DNA from: Cranoglanis bouderius
Lineage: Eukaryota; Chordata; Actinopteri; Siluriformes; Cranoglanididae
DNA: 64,000 nt
Reading direction: 5' to 3'
Assembly (NCBI GenBank): GCA_023630585.1
Contig: CM042542.1
Span: forward strand, 25,015,767 to 25,079,766
Shown: positions 30,328-40,699 of the stretch, piece by piece
Layout of the letters: every line of letters starts with the position of its first letter
Position numbering within the stretch: position 1 is the first letter of the stretch
Made by a program: the position numbers and the translations under genes
Notes under the pieces: model-generated
What the model was told of the DNA's origin: nothing
Databases searched by the model: none
Seen by the model: the letters and a program-made list of their open reading frames with translations, nothing else

Positions 30328-33300
30328 TGTGTGACATAAAGCTGGGTTCATTAAACATTAATGGTGCCAGAGAGGATGGGAAGAGAGCTTCCCTTTTCAG
30401 TTTGTTTAAAACTAAGAAATTAAATGTTATATTTCTACAAGAAACACACAGTACAGCTGATAATGAAACTGCATGGAAGAAGGAGTGGGATGGGGAAATT
30501 TATCTCAGTCATAAGAGCAGTAACAGTGGTGGAGTTAGTATTTTGTTTTCTAGAGATTTTTTACCCATTTCTTGTGTTCCTGAGGAAATTATTGAGGGTC
30601 ACTTATTATAAATACAAGCTATATTTGAAAATGTGAAACTGACTTTCATTAATGTATACGCTCCAACTGTAGGCACAGAAAGGGTGGTCTTTTTAAACAC
30701 TCTAAACACTGTAATCAGTAACTGCAGTGATGATGGATACATGTTTCTGGGTGGTGATTTTAATTGCACTGCTAATGCAACTTTAGATAGAAATCACCCA
30801 GAACCTCATGGAGCCAGCAAGAAATGTCTTGTGAAACTAATTGAGGCGAATGATCTATGTGATGTTTGGAGGCTTTTTCACTCTACTCAATGTCAATATA
30901 CCTGGACTCATATAAAAGACAATTCTTTATCTTTGGCTAGGCTTGACAGATTCTACTGCTTCAAACATCAGAGTAACGTACTTAAAAGTTGCTTAATACA
31001 CCCAGTTGGTGTTTCAGATCACTCCCTTGTACAAGTTTCTATCTTTGTTAAAGATGTGAAATGCAATAGTGCCTACTGGCATTTTAATACAACCCTGCTT
31101 TCTGATAATGTTTTTAAAGAAGCTTTCAGATATTTCTGGGATGGTTATACAAAGACAAAATCTGAATATACTTCTTTACAACAGTGGTGGGATATAGGGA
31201 AGAGCAAGATCAAACAGCTGTGCCTACAGTATACTCTCAATGTCACAAGAGACATGACTAGATCTATGAAAGCTTTGGAGAGTGAAATAATGAAGCTGCA
31301 AGATTTAGCAGACTCCACAAGAGACAGAGAACATTTTAAAGTTCTCAAAAGAAAAAAGACAGCTCTATCTAACCTGCTGGGTTTTTCTGCTCAAGGAGCT
31401 CTGGTCCGCTCTCGTTATCAAAATATCGCAAAAATGGATGCACCCTCTCACTTTTTTTTCGGCCTTGAACGCAGGAATGGACAAAGGAGACTTATGCACT
31501 CTCTGCGGTCCAGCACCGGGCAACCCCTGCAGGAGTCTGAGGAGATCCGCAAATGTGCAGTCGCGTTCTACGAGAAGCTCTTCAAGAAGGAGTTCCAAGA
31601 GAGACCAGAAGTGGCACAGGCCTTCTATGAGGACTTACCCAAGGTATCCGAAGAGGCTAATGCATAGATAGAAACACAAATCTCTGCTGATGAGCTACAA
31701 TCTACGTTACAGAGCCTAGAGAGTGGCAAAGCTCCAGGCATTGAGTGAGCAACCCTCACTCTTCTCCCTAAAAAGGGAGATTTACAAGAGATCAAAAACT
31801 GGCGGCCAGTGGCTCTGCTCTGCACTGATTACAAACTTTTGTCAAAGGTGTTGGCCATGAGGCTGAGAAAAGTGATGGAGCATTCCATTCATGTTGACCA
31901 GACTTACTGTATATCCAATAGGTTGATATCTGACAACATTATCTTAATTCGTGATGTTTTGGACCTCTCCAATTCATTAGGCTGTGAAATTTGTCTGATT
32001 TCTATAGATCAAGAAAAGGCTTTTGACAGAGTTGAACATCAGTATTTGTGGCAAACACTAGAAGCTTTTGGGTTCAGCTCTGGTTTTATAAAAATGATCC
32101 GAGTCCTGTACAGCGACATTGAGAGTATTTTAAAGATCAACGGTGGTTTAAGTGCTCCCTTTAAGGTTCAGAGGGGAGTCAGACAAGGCTGCTCATTATC
32201 TGGCATGTTGTACTCCCTGGCCATAGAGCCTCTCCTACATAAATTAAGACAGTCTCTTTCGGGTGTACGCCTTCCTGGATGTGAGACAGTTTTTAAACTA
32301 TCTGCTTATGCCGACAATGTTGTTGTCATTGTCAAGAAACAGGAAGATATTGACACCCTTGTAGAAAATATTAATGACTTTGGTTTATTGTCCTCTGCTA
32401 AGACTAACTGGGGAAAAAGTGAAGCAGTAACAATTAGTGATGAGTTAAGCAAGAAACTCGTTTTACCTGCCGGGTTAATTTGGAACAAGGGTGGCTTCAA
32501 ATATCTTGGTGTGTATCTTGGTAATGATACTTTTGTGTGTAAAAACTGGGACAATGTTTTAGAAAAAGTTGAAGGACGTCTTAGGAAATGGAAATGGATC
32601 TTACCACACATGTCTTTTAGGGGTCGTACACTAGTGATCAACAACTTGGTGTCATGTATGCTGTGGCACCGTTTATCATGTGTAGACCCACCTGCACAAC
32701 TGCTGGGCAGGATACAGGCGGTGTTGGTGGACTTTTTCTGGGACCGTCTGCATTGGATCCCACAGAGCGTACTGTTCTTACCAAAAGAGGAAGGAGGGCA
32801 GGGTCTCATTCATCTCGCCAGCAGGGGTGCTACTTTCTGACTCCAGTTCATTCAGAGACTCCTGGTTGGGCCCATAGACCTTGTCTGGACCTTAGCCCGA
32901 ACCATACTGACCCGAGGACGAAATTTGGGTCTTTTTGAGCCTTTGTTTCTGATGGACTTGAGTGCTCATAAACTGTACAACCTCCCAAAGTTCTACCAAG
33001 GACTGTTCAATGTGTGGGGGATGTTCCATAAACAAAGAGCAACAAGCTGTGAGTCCCTATCAGGGCTGTTGAAAGAGCCAGTAGTGCACGGGACCCGCTT
33101 CAATGTAGAGCATATAGCAGGACCCTCTGTGATGCAGTCATTCTGTTCGGCTGGGATCGTCACACTGGGACAGGTGGTGGATCGATGTGGACCTAAATTG
33201 ACCGACACTGCAAGTCTAGCCTCTCAGGTAGGAGTTAGATCTACCAGGGTCATAAGTCGACTGCTCAACACTTGGAAGAGTGAACTCACAAAGACTGAAC

Positions 33301-34112
33301 TCTCTTTGTTAAATGATTACTGTAACGGACGCCGTCGACCAAGTATTGATGATTCTTTTCCTAAATTGACTATCTTTCCTGATTTTAGAGAATGCACTGG
33401 TCAACTGTTAGAGTCCAGAGAGACTCTCACAAACAGGTTGGATGTCATGGGAGGAAAAATCATGTATAAACTGTTTGTTAAAATTCTAAACAAAGGTAAA
33501 TTAAATGGTAAGGCTGACACTCCTTGGAGAGCTCATCTAGGGCTTGATACTGAGGTCAGACCTGAGTGGAGAGCATTATACAAACCACCGTTGACAAAAA
33601 GGGTTGGAGATTTGCAGTGGAGAATCCTACATGGTATTGTGGCTGTTAATGCTTTCATTTCTGTTATTAATCCCAATGTAAGTGATAATTGTCCTTTTTG
33701 TTTGCAGAGAGAAACAGTGTATCACTGCTTTTTGGATTGTGACAGACTACGTTCTTTTTTTCAGCTGTTACAACAAATGTTTATGATGTTTGGAGAAAAA
33801 TTTTCCAAGCAGGTGTTTATTCTTGGTTTTAGATACAGTCAGAAATGCAGAGTGAAATGTCAGCTATTTAATTTTGTATTAGGTCAAGCAAAAATGGCTA
33901 TTTACCTCAGCAGAAGAAATAAAATAGAAAACTCCTTAGATTTTGATGTAAACACTGTTTTTGTTAGAATGATGAAAGCCAGACTAAAAGTTGATTTTGA
34001 TTTTTATAGAACTACAAATAATGTAGAGGAGTTCACAAATATATGGTGTTTTAAAAACGTTTTATGTTCGGTTGTAGAGAATGTTCTTTTTTTTGGGACT
34101 GTGCTGATTTAA
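30328..34112 (+). pseudogene. LINE B ORF2 (endonuclease-reverse transcriptase), four stops, YADN
   Basis: Starting MCDIKLGSLNINGAR at 30328, one reading frame holds throughout but is cut by stops at 30609-30611, 31665-31667, 31745-31747 and 32838-32840. Endonuclease motifs QETHS, GGDFNCT, LDRFYC and SDHSLV are present. At 31745 about 37 codons found in LINE A are missing, in phase. RT blocks NWRPVALLCTDYKL, EKAFDRVEHQYLW and GVRQGCSLSGMLY are intact. The catalytic box reads YADN at 32307-32318 instead of YADD, because the last codon is AAT. A C-terminal CPFC...H-x3-C zinc finger region ends the frame. Dead by several criteria. Confidence 0.9.
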
Positions 34113-34137
34113 ATCTTTATTTCTCTTTTTTAAATCT

Positions 34138-34160
34138 ATCTCTGGTTTGAGTACAGAGAT
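34138..34160 (+). other. 3' UTR hairpin of LINE B
   Basis: ATCTCTG, a nine-base loop and CAGAGAT form a perfect 7-bp stem, in the same relative place as the LINE A hairpin but with unrelated sequence. This may be a recognition structure for the reverse transcriptase. Confidence 0.5.
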
Positions 34161-34199
34161 TTTGTGTTTTACATAATTTGAATAAATAAAGAGGTATTG

Positions 34200-34202
<3 letters not shown>

Positions 34203-34270
<68 letters not shown>
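34203..34270. repeat. (TC)n tract at the 3' end of LINE B
   Basis: About 68 bases of pure TC starting directly after the LINE 3' end. Confidence 0.95.
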
Positions 34271-34273
<3 letters not shown>

Positions 34274-34293
34274 TCCAAACAGGAGAATCAGAG

Positions 34294-34311
34294 TGTGTGT
34301 GTGTGTGTGTG

Positions 34312-34343
<32 letters not shown>

Positions 34344-34408
34344 CGTGTGTGTGTGTGTGTGTGCGTGAGTGTGTGTGTGTGTGCGTGAGTGTGTGTGTGT
34401 GTGTGTTT
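34294..34408. repeat. (GT)n microsatellite with GC/GA interruptions
   Basis: About 115 bases of GT repeats. Cys-Val runs in open frames here are artefacts. Confidence 0.9.
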
Positions 34409-34660
34409 CTACATGTAGTTGATGTTTCCTGTCTCACTGTGGTCACATTTCTGTCATTCTTGTACACTGCCCTGTATTCCCCTGTGATTTTTCATCACAA
34501 AAAAATCCAAAACAATCCTCTTTAAAACATTTATTAACTGCAAATATTTATTATATATATTTTTATTATTATTATTATTAGCCCTGCTAGTGCACTGATA
34601 CGAGCCGCCCTGCATGTTATTAACTGGTAGTGTAGAGTTGTATAATTCTTTATTTTCTGT

Positions 34661-35154
34661 AATAAAATGCACTATATCTGCAGTGTTGGTTGTAGAAACT
34701 TGAAGACAGATCAGAGTGTAGTGTGTGTAGCTGCTCGCTCTCACATGTGTGTGTTATGTAGATGAGCTAATGGTGTTATAATAAACTGTAGCTGAGAGAT
34801 TGTGGAGTGCAGAAAGAGTCACTGCTCCTGTAAATGTGCTGATGTGGCGTCCTGTCCTCTGATTTCTGTGTGTGAGAGAAACACACTCACATTTCTGTTA
34901 CATCATCAACTTTAGCTGGATTATGGCTGTGTTTGTGTGTTTGAGATCAGACTTCTGATATTTCATCATTTCTCTTCCAGTCTGTGTGAGTGTGATCTGA
35001 CAGAGGAAAGCTGTAGAGTTCTGTCCTCAGTTCTCAGCTCAAACTCCTCCAGACTGAGAGAACTGGACCTGAGGAACAATAACCTGCAGGATTCAGGAGT
35101 GAAGCTGCTCTCTGCTGGACTGGAGAATCCACACTGTACACTGGAGATACTGAG

Positions 35155-35175
<21 letters not shown>
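34661..35175 (+). repeat. Duplicated NLR-exon segment, copy 1
   Basis: Starting at AATAAAATGCACTATATCTG this 510-bp block is almost identical to 39605-40125. A few differences are visible, for example GAAAGAGTCACTG against GAAAGACGTGGCTG. It includes one LRR exon and its upstream intron. The left boundary is sharp in both copies. Confidence 0.9.
34981..35154 (+). CDS. LRR exon of an NLR (NLRP/NLRC3-like) gene, isolated copy
   Basis: A 174-bp exon bounded by TCTCTTCCAG and a GT donor, in phase 2 at both ends. It encodes LCECDLTEESCRVLSSVL, then LRELDLRNNNLQDSGVKLL and SAGLENPHCTLEILR, two ribonuclease-inhibitor-type leucine-rich repeats. This is the standard exon unit of the large fish NLR family (FISNA-NACHT-LRR proteins, cytosolic innate sensors). 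No NACHT exon or following LRR exon is nearby. A (CA)n tract lies 6 bases after the donor and an L1 fragment follows, so this is probably an orphan exon. Nearly identical exon at 39926. Confidence 0.8.
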
Positions 35176-35234
<59 letters not shown>

Positions 35235-35239
35235 AAAGT

Positions 35240-35500
35240 AGATGTGGAGCTTCATGAGTGGTTTATAATGTTTAGTGGTTTAAGTGCGTGATGCTCGACT
35301 GGGTTCATGCTGCGTTTCCTCTGAATAACAAACACGGTAAACAGAAAAGCTGTAACTCTTTTAACTGCTGTAAAAGAGCTGTTTTAGCTTTTATTTTAAA
35401 AGCTGTAACTCTTCTAAAAAACACTAAACTTACAGTTCTGTCATCTGTCCTTTTGTGTCATTTGTACTTTGATTAGACAATGTGTGCTCAATCTATCAAC
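35240..35500. other. Intronic or intergenic sequence after the orphan exon
   Basis: No gene recognised; preceded by a (CA)n tract (35157-35231). Confidence 0.5.
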
Positions 35501-35800
35501 TTTTAGTTTCTCCTCCAAACACATTGACTACCTCAAACCACGCCTCGCTCAGATACAGCAGATGGGAGGGGACACGGATGCTAAGCTAAACGCTATACAA
35601 GTGAAGCTAGACACGCTAACAACGAGCATCAACTCAATAAACTCAAACCCCAACAAGCTAGAGTCGGGGGTGAAGAGCAGCTCCAGTGCTCTTAGCAGAC
35701 ACGAACAAACCCTACAGTCACTGGAGCTTAAGCTAGCGGATTACGAAGATAGGAACAGGAGATGTAATATCCGTATTATTGGATTCACCATCGACCCCCG
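35500..35800 (+). mobile_element. L1-type LINE ORF1 fragment
   Basis: From the Met at 35562 the translation has a heptad-like coiled coil (KLNAIQVKLDTLTTSINSIN ... LQSLELKLADYED) followed by RNRRCNIRIIGF, the hallmark of L1-type ORF1 proteins just before their RRM. It ends at a stop shortly after. Element 5'-partial and truncated. The C-terminal ORF2 piece at 39151-39531 could be the other end of the same insertion. Confidence 0.75.
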
Positions 35801-35829
35801 AGCTGGCCGTGGATGGCTAGGATAACAAT

Positions 35830-36122
35830 GCTTCTGGTGAAAAAACAGGGGAACTTACACGAGACACGACGGACTGGCCTATCAACATTAAACACCGAGC
35901 GAGGAAACTAAGGAACAAGGCACATTAATTCATTTTTTATATTTTTATTTTTAATTAATCAGTAATTGTATACAAAACAAGGGTTGTAAACAGAACATAT
36001 ACCAAGGGATAATATCCAAGGGTTCATTCATCACCAAACATAATAAAGTGCCAAAAAAATACTTAACCAGATAAAAAGAAAAACAAAGAGAGAGATGAAT
36101 GAAAACTGATCCGTAAATCACT
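35830..36122. other. Intergenic, AT-rich
   Basis: No gene recognised. Confidence 0.5.
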
Positions 36123-36421
36123 TACATACAACATCCTCCATCCATCCATTTCTGTAGCGCTTATCCTACACAGGGTCGCGGGGAGCCTGGAGCCTATCCC
36201 AGGGAACTCAGGGCACGAGGCAGGGGACACCCTGGACAGGGCACAATCACACACCCATTCACACACACTACAGACCATTCAAAGATGTTAATTAGCCTAC
36301 AGCTCATGTCTTTGGACTGGAGAGGAAACCAGAGTACCCAGAGGAAACCCCCGAAGCACGGGGAGACTACAAATGCACACTGGGCAGAGGCAGGTGTTAA
36401 CCCCTAAACCACTGTGCCCCC
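36123..36421 (-). repeat. Dispersed teleost repeat (CCATCCATCC...GCGCTTATCC type)
   Basis: It opens with ATCCTCCATCCATCCATTTC, then GCGCTTATCCTACACAGGGT and GAGCCTGGAGCCTATCCCAG, a very common fish interspersed repeat, probably a LINE-derived or SINE 3' end. Orientation given is the usual one and is uncertain. Confidence 0.75.
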
Positions 36422-36429
36422 ATACAACA

Positions 36430-36680
36430 CCCCTCCCCTCCCCTCCAAATATAAATGAATAAAGAACAGAAAATACAAAAACACCTAAATGTGAGCATAC
36501 AGTCAGAGTTTTAGGAGCTTTTTTTGTTACCGGAGGTGGACAAAGTTTTAATATAGATCCCAATATCTCTTAGAAAGTCTGATAAAGGGGGTTAATTTTA
36601 ATACCTTACATTTATGGATAAAATACCTGCAAGTAAAATAATTAAGTTGCATAGAAAGTGACAAACCCAAACAAAACCTT
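36430..36680. other. Intergenic segment
   Basis: No gene recognised; AT-rich. Confidence 0.5.
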
Positions 36681-36685
36681 CTTAA

Positions 36686-37086
36686 CCCTTTAACATCCTC
36701 ACTAAGAAAAAAGCAATGCAAAGTTTTCTCTGCATTTTTTTATTTCCTTGGGGCAACACCAACAACAATCAACCTTTATTTTACTATCGGCCTAGCATAG
36801 GGAACTTATGGCCGTTTTAGTATAGGCCATAATTCACTTCATGATATAAGTATAAATACATTTACCAAATACCAAAAACATGTAGAAAAAGATCAAACCC
36901 AGAGACAGATGTCTGGAGTGACTTTCTTTTTGCTAACTTCCTGTAAGGAGGCAAACTGAATAGGCAGACTATTTCAAGACACAGCAACATTTAGTGAATA
37001 TTTTTAACATAACACACCTAACCCGAGTGGTAGAGACGGCTCAATCAGGCTGAGTTAAGGTCAACACATTTTTCAAGGTTAAAGGG
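36686..37086. mobile_element. piggyBac-like MITE with TTAA duplication
   Basis: TTAA (36682-36685) precedes CCCTTTAAC, and its inverted copy GTTAAAGGG is followed by TTAA (37087-37090). The TTAA target and CCC-starting ends are the piggyBac signature. The 401-bp interior has no transposase frame. It contains an inner imperfect palindrome around TATGGCCGTTTTAGTATAGG. Confidence 0.6.
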
Positions 37087-37090
37087 TTAA

Positions 37091-37590
37091 AATAAAGCTA
37101 GCTCAGTGGTTAAGAAGTTGAGCTATTGTTCATAAACCCAGATTGTGTTTCATCTGTTAAGCCTCTATAACTGTTTTTAAGAGTTTTGCAAATATTGTAG
37201 CAAACAAATACTAATCAGACACCAATGGTCTATAAGTAATGAGTGTTTGATGGACTGGAGGATCTCTATAGGTACGTAATCAGGTGATCACAGAAACTTT
37301 TATCAGAAGCACTAATACAGTTAATATTACCTACAGAGTCCATTAAAGATGTAACAGTGTCATAGCCAAACTGACTGCTATAAAGATTCTTCTAGAACTC
37401 TGAACAGTGTTTATCTCTTTTGGGTCGTCAGAATCAGAATGATCTAATCTCAACCGATCGATGGTGTTTTTGGACAGAAATTTTTCCCACCTATAAAAGT
37501 AAGTCGAATTCTGTTCTCCTTCTTCTAGCCAGCGTCTTCTGGACCTTACAAACCCACCTTCAGCTTTTGATTAGAAAGTTCATCCAGTTT
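37091..37590. other. Intergenic segment
   Basis: No gene recognised; the open frame from 37420 runs into the Tc1 end and is not supported. Confidence 0.5.
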
Positions 37591-37835
37591 ACAGATGCAT
37601 CTCAAAAAATTAGAATATCGTGGGAAAAGTTAATTTTGTCTCGTAAAAAAAGTGGAACTTTCATATATTCTAGATTCATTACACATAAAGTGAAATATTT
37701 CAAGCCCTTTTTTTGTTTTAATCTTGATGATTACGACTTACAGCTCATGGAAATGAGATACTGGAAAAATCCAGCATCTCAGAACTATTAGAATGAAGAA
37801 TTTATAATACAGAAATGGCCAGGCAGTTTAAAATG

Positions 37836-37837
<2 letters not shown>
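37591..37837 (+). mobile_element. Tc1-like transposon end fragment
   Basis: ACAGATGCATCTCAAAAAAT followed by TAGAATATCGTGGGAAAAGT is the left inverted repeat of a relative of the element at 18941 (CAGGTGCATCTCAATAAATT). It runs about 245 bases and stops at a (GT)n tract without transposase or right end. Confidence 0.75.

Positions 37838-37900
<63 letters not shown>
37838..37900. repeat. (GT)n microsatellite
   Basis: About 62 bases of pure GT. Confidence 0.95.
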
Positions 37901-37902
<2 letters not shown>

Positions 37903-38631
37903 TTATACGGCCTAGGCAGCATGTTTTAGCAGGAACATGGCTAAGGTTAACTACATTTCCTCTCCTCTGCTTATGATTAAGCTCTCTCTCTCCAATTTTT
38001 ATGCCTTTAGTTTTATAGAAGTGAAATAAATAGAGAGATTCCCTGCAGTTACATGTGCACGCGATTGTTTTTTTTCTAATCTGGTAATGTTAGCTAGCTA
38101 AGAGTTATAAAGTTAACGTTACGTTATAGAGAAATCACCTCAACTTAACGTTACCGAGGTCATGTGATTAAAACTAACATTAATGTAATTATGAACAGTA
38201 ATGTATATTACATTCACACGTAGCCATGTATTATCACAAATCTAACACAGAAAGGCAATAACTTCCCTTACACACGAGATAATCCATATAATCCAGCAGC
38301 AGCTCTGGGACCGCCCCAACCGTCTCTGATTCAGAGTTAAGAGGGAAGCTTGTCTTGTCCAAGGGCACATGTACAGATTCAAACACACTATACTTTTACA
38401 GTAGAATTCACTTAGTGTTTTTATCTGCAGTGACGATAAATCATATAAATAGTAGAAGTAAATATGTAATAAAACTTACTCTTTCCACACAGCTCATATA
38501 TTGCATGAATAAAATGTGTATAAAAATTCTAGTTCTCACTGAATCTTAATATATAATGTAGAAATTATGACAGTAAATTTAATATATTTAACTCTACCGA
38601 AAAGTTCATTTTTTCAGTGAATCTAAAAGAA
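37901..38631. other. Intergenic segment
   Basis: No gene recognised; AT-rich with GTTAGCTAGCTAAGAG-type short palindromes near 38089. Confidence 0.5.
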
Positions 38632-39150
38632 TGTCACGTTCTGGCTTTGTATTGAACCCATAAATATTTATGGTAATGAACATAAAACTATGAATTTGAA
38701 CAACTTGACAGACATAATGCCCATTAATATCATAATCTGTATGAAGAAATGTACCAGTTAAAAGGTTTAAGAGTACAGACACCTGCAGAGTGTTGAGACG
38801 TATGAGAATAAATGTCAGTCCCCACTGAGATTTCCAAAATATCCACATCATCAGAAACGCTGTGAGTCTCTTGAAGAAAACAAAGATCTGTGTTTAATAA
38901 GAAAATGGCTTTTGCTTCAAATTGTCCCTTAGACCCCTGGCACTGAGCAAAATTATAGACAAAGACATCACAGTAACAAATTTACATAAAACAACAAGAA
39001 CTGAAGTCACTGGCCAACTTAAATATACACAGGGGGATGAGACACAGGGGACATCAGTAACACTGATGACAGACAGGGGGAACACAACATGGGGAACACT
39101 GAGGGCCTCTAGTGGCCGAAACACAAAACAGCACGTCCGGAATCCTGACA
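38632..39150 (-). mobile_element. Putative solo LTR
   Basis: Read on the minus strand it starts TGTCAGGATTCCGGACGTGC and ends CAGAACGTGACA. That gives LTR-type TG...CA ends with related termini, a TATTTAAG box near 39020 and an ATTAAA downstream. Length about 519 bp. No target duplication is evident (flanks AAAGA and TCCGG), so boundaries are tentative. Confidence 0.45.
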
Positions 39151-39531
39151 TCCGGCACTTTTATCCATATGTTCTGGGAGAGTCCACCGGTTACTGAGTT
39201 CTGGGTTAAGGTAGCGTCCAAACTATGGAATATCTGGGACGGGGCCCGCAACCGTATCGGTCCTGATCCTAAACCATTTGTCCACGCTTAACATTTCTAA
39301 TCTCAATAAACGTACAGTTGTTGCTGGGCTTCACTGCTGCCAAGAAAATAACTGCAGTCTGCTGGAAACCTCCTCACTCTCTCTCCATTAGAGCATGGAC
39401 TCCTAGAGTCCTTTCTAGATGTTATCTACATGGAGCTCTCAACAGCCCCAATTAATGCTGCTAATGAGCTTAACATTTATCACTGGTGTAAGGCAATCCA
39501 TGCCCTGGAAAGTCTCCTATAAAACCTCTAA
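39151..39531 (+). mobile_element. L1-type LINE ORF2 C-terminal fragment
   Basis: Conceptual translation gives GTFIHMFWESPPVTEFWVKV directly after the LTR-like segment. A frame-shifted stretch reading like VVAGLHCCQENN/GFTAAKKIT follows. These correspond to the C-terminal part of fish L1-type ORF2. Stops and shifts make it dead. It ends directly at a (CT)n tract. Confidence 0.65.
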
Positions 39532-39533
39532 CA

Positions 39534-39602
<69 letters not shown>
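39534..39602. repeat. (CT)n tract
   Basis: About 68 bases of CT with one GTGT interruption, between the L1-type fragment and the second NLR segment. Confidence 0.95.
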
Positions 39603-39603
<1 letters not shown>

Positions 39604-39604
39604 A

Positions 39605-40125
39605 AATAAAATGCACTATATCTGCAGTGTTGGTTGTAGAAACTTGAAGACAGATCAGAGTGTAGTGTGTGTAGCTGCTCGCTCTCACATGTGTGTGTTA
39701 TGTAGATGAGCTAATGGTGTTATAATAAACTGTAGCTGAGAGATTGTGGAGTGCAGAAAGACGTGGCTGCTCCTGTAAATGTGCTGATGTGGCGTCCTGT
39801 CCTCTGATTTCTGTGTGTGAGAGAAACACACTCACATTTCTGTTACATCATCAACTTTAGCTGGATTATGGCTGTGTTTGTGTGTTTGAGATCAGACTTC
39901 TGATATTTCATCATTTCTCTTCCAGTCTGTGTGAGTGTGATCTGACAGAGGAAAGCTGTAGAGTTCTGTCCTCAGTTCTCAGCTCAAACTCCTCCAGACT
40001 GAGAGAACTGGACCTGAGGAACAATAACCTGCAGGATTCAGGAGTGAAGCTGCTCTCTGCTGGACTGGAGAATCCACACTGTACACTGGAGATACTGAGG
40101 TACACACACACACACACACACACAC
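39605..40125 (+). repeat. Duplicated NLR-exon segment, copy 2
   Basis: Near-identical to 34661-35175. In this copy the following introns and exons are present, so it is likely the original. Confidence 0.9.
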
Positions 40126-40499
40126 TGTGGTGATTGTAATTGTAGTGATATATATTGTCGTTGTGTGTGTGAGATGGAGAGTAAATGTTCTGTATATAAA
40201 GATTTTGTGTAGTTGATGTTTTCAGAGATAAAACTGAGTGTGTTAAGTGTGAGAAGGTTTTCTTTCTTGCAGGATGAGTGACTGCAGGATTACAGATGAA
40301 GGTTGTGCTGCTCTGGCTTCAGCTCTGAGGTCAAACTCCTCATCACACCTGAGAGAACTGGATCTGAACTTTAATAATCCAGGAGAATCAGGAGTGAAGC
40401 TGCTCTCTGATCTACTGAAGGATCCACACTGTAAACTGGAGACACTACAGTGAGTTACTGACTTACTGTCTCTTTACTCTACTCTACTGTATCATACTG

Positions 40500-40581
<82 letters not shown>

Positions 40582-40645
40582 ACACTGATGCTCTTCTCTG
40601 TCTTACAGCATTAAGAATAATAAACTCAGCAGGACTGGTGTATGA
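39926..40645 (+). pseudogene. NLR-like gene fragment: three LRR-region exons
   Basis: Exon 39926-40099 (174 bp) is near-identical to the orphan exon at 34981. Exon 40273-40449 (177 bp) follows TTCTTGCAG and encodes MSDCRITDEGCAALASALRS ... LRELDLNFNNPGESGVKLL, the next LRR pair. A third exon begins at 40609 after TCTTACAG and reads IKNNKLSRTGV before a stop at 40643-40645. All junctions are phase 2 and splice signals are good. Fish NLRs of this type usually continue to a B30.2 domain or further repeats, which are missing, and no NACHT exon lies upstream. It is therefore the 3' end of a short gene or, more likely, a truncated pseudogene. Role of the family: cytosolic pathogen sensing. Confidence 0.75.
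40504..40579. repeat. (GT)n microsatellite in NLR intron
   Basis: About 75 bases of pure GT between the second and third LRR exons. Confidence 0.95.
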
Positions 40646-40699
40646 CAGGAGTCTCACCTCAAACCTCTTCTCCAGGATAAAGCAGTTTAGGTGAAGTGT

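Larger units (their letters stand above)
28787..34202 (+). mobile_element. LINE B: second Tx1-clade LINE flanked by (TC)n
   Basis: A different family from LINE A but with the same plan. It has a 5' region with two 26-bp repeats, ORF1 with CCHC knuckle, ORF2 with endonuclease, RT and C-terminal zinc finger, and a short 3' region ending AATAAATAAAGAGGTATTGA directly before a pure TC tract. Proteins of A and B are alignable by eye but clearly diverged, so this is not a duplication of A. Same orientation as A. Confidence 0.9.

Noticed and set aside
32306..32809. 167-codon minus-strand frame
   Set aside because: Antisense shadow of LINE B ORF2; the plus strand has clear RT motifs.
34966..35255. 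Minus-strand frames over the LRR exon and CA tract
   Set aside because: The plus strand has a perfect phase-2 LRR exon with splice sites; the minus frames are its shadow plus Cys-Val microsatellite translation.
36123..36421. Possible RNA gene (conserved, compact 300-bp block)
   Set aside because: It is a common dispersed fish repeat; no tRNA A/B boxes or other RNA-gene signature was convincing.
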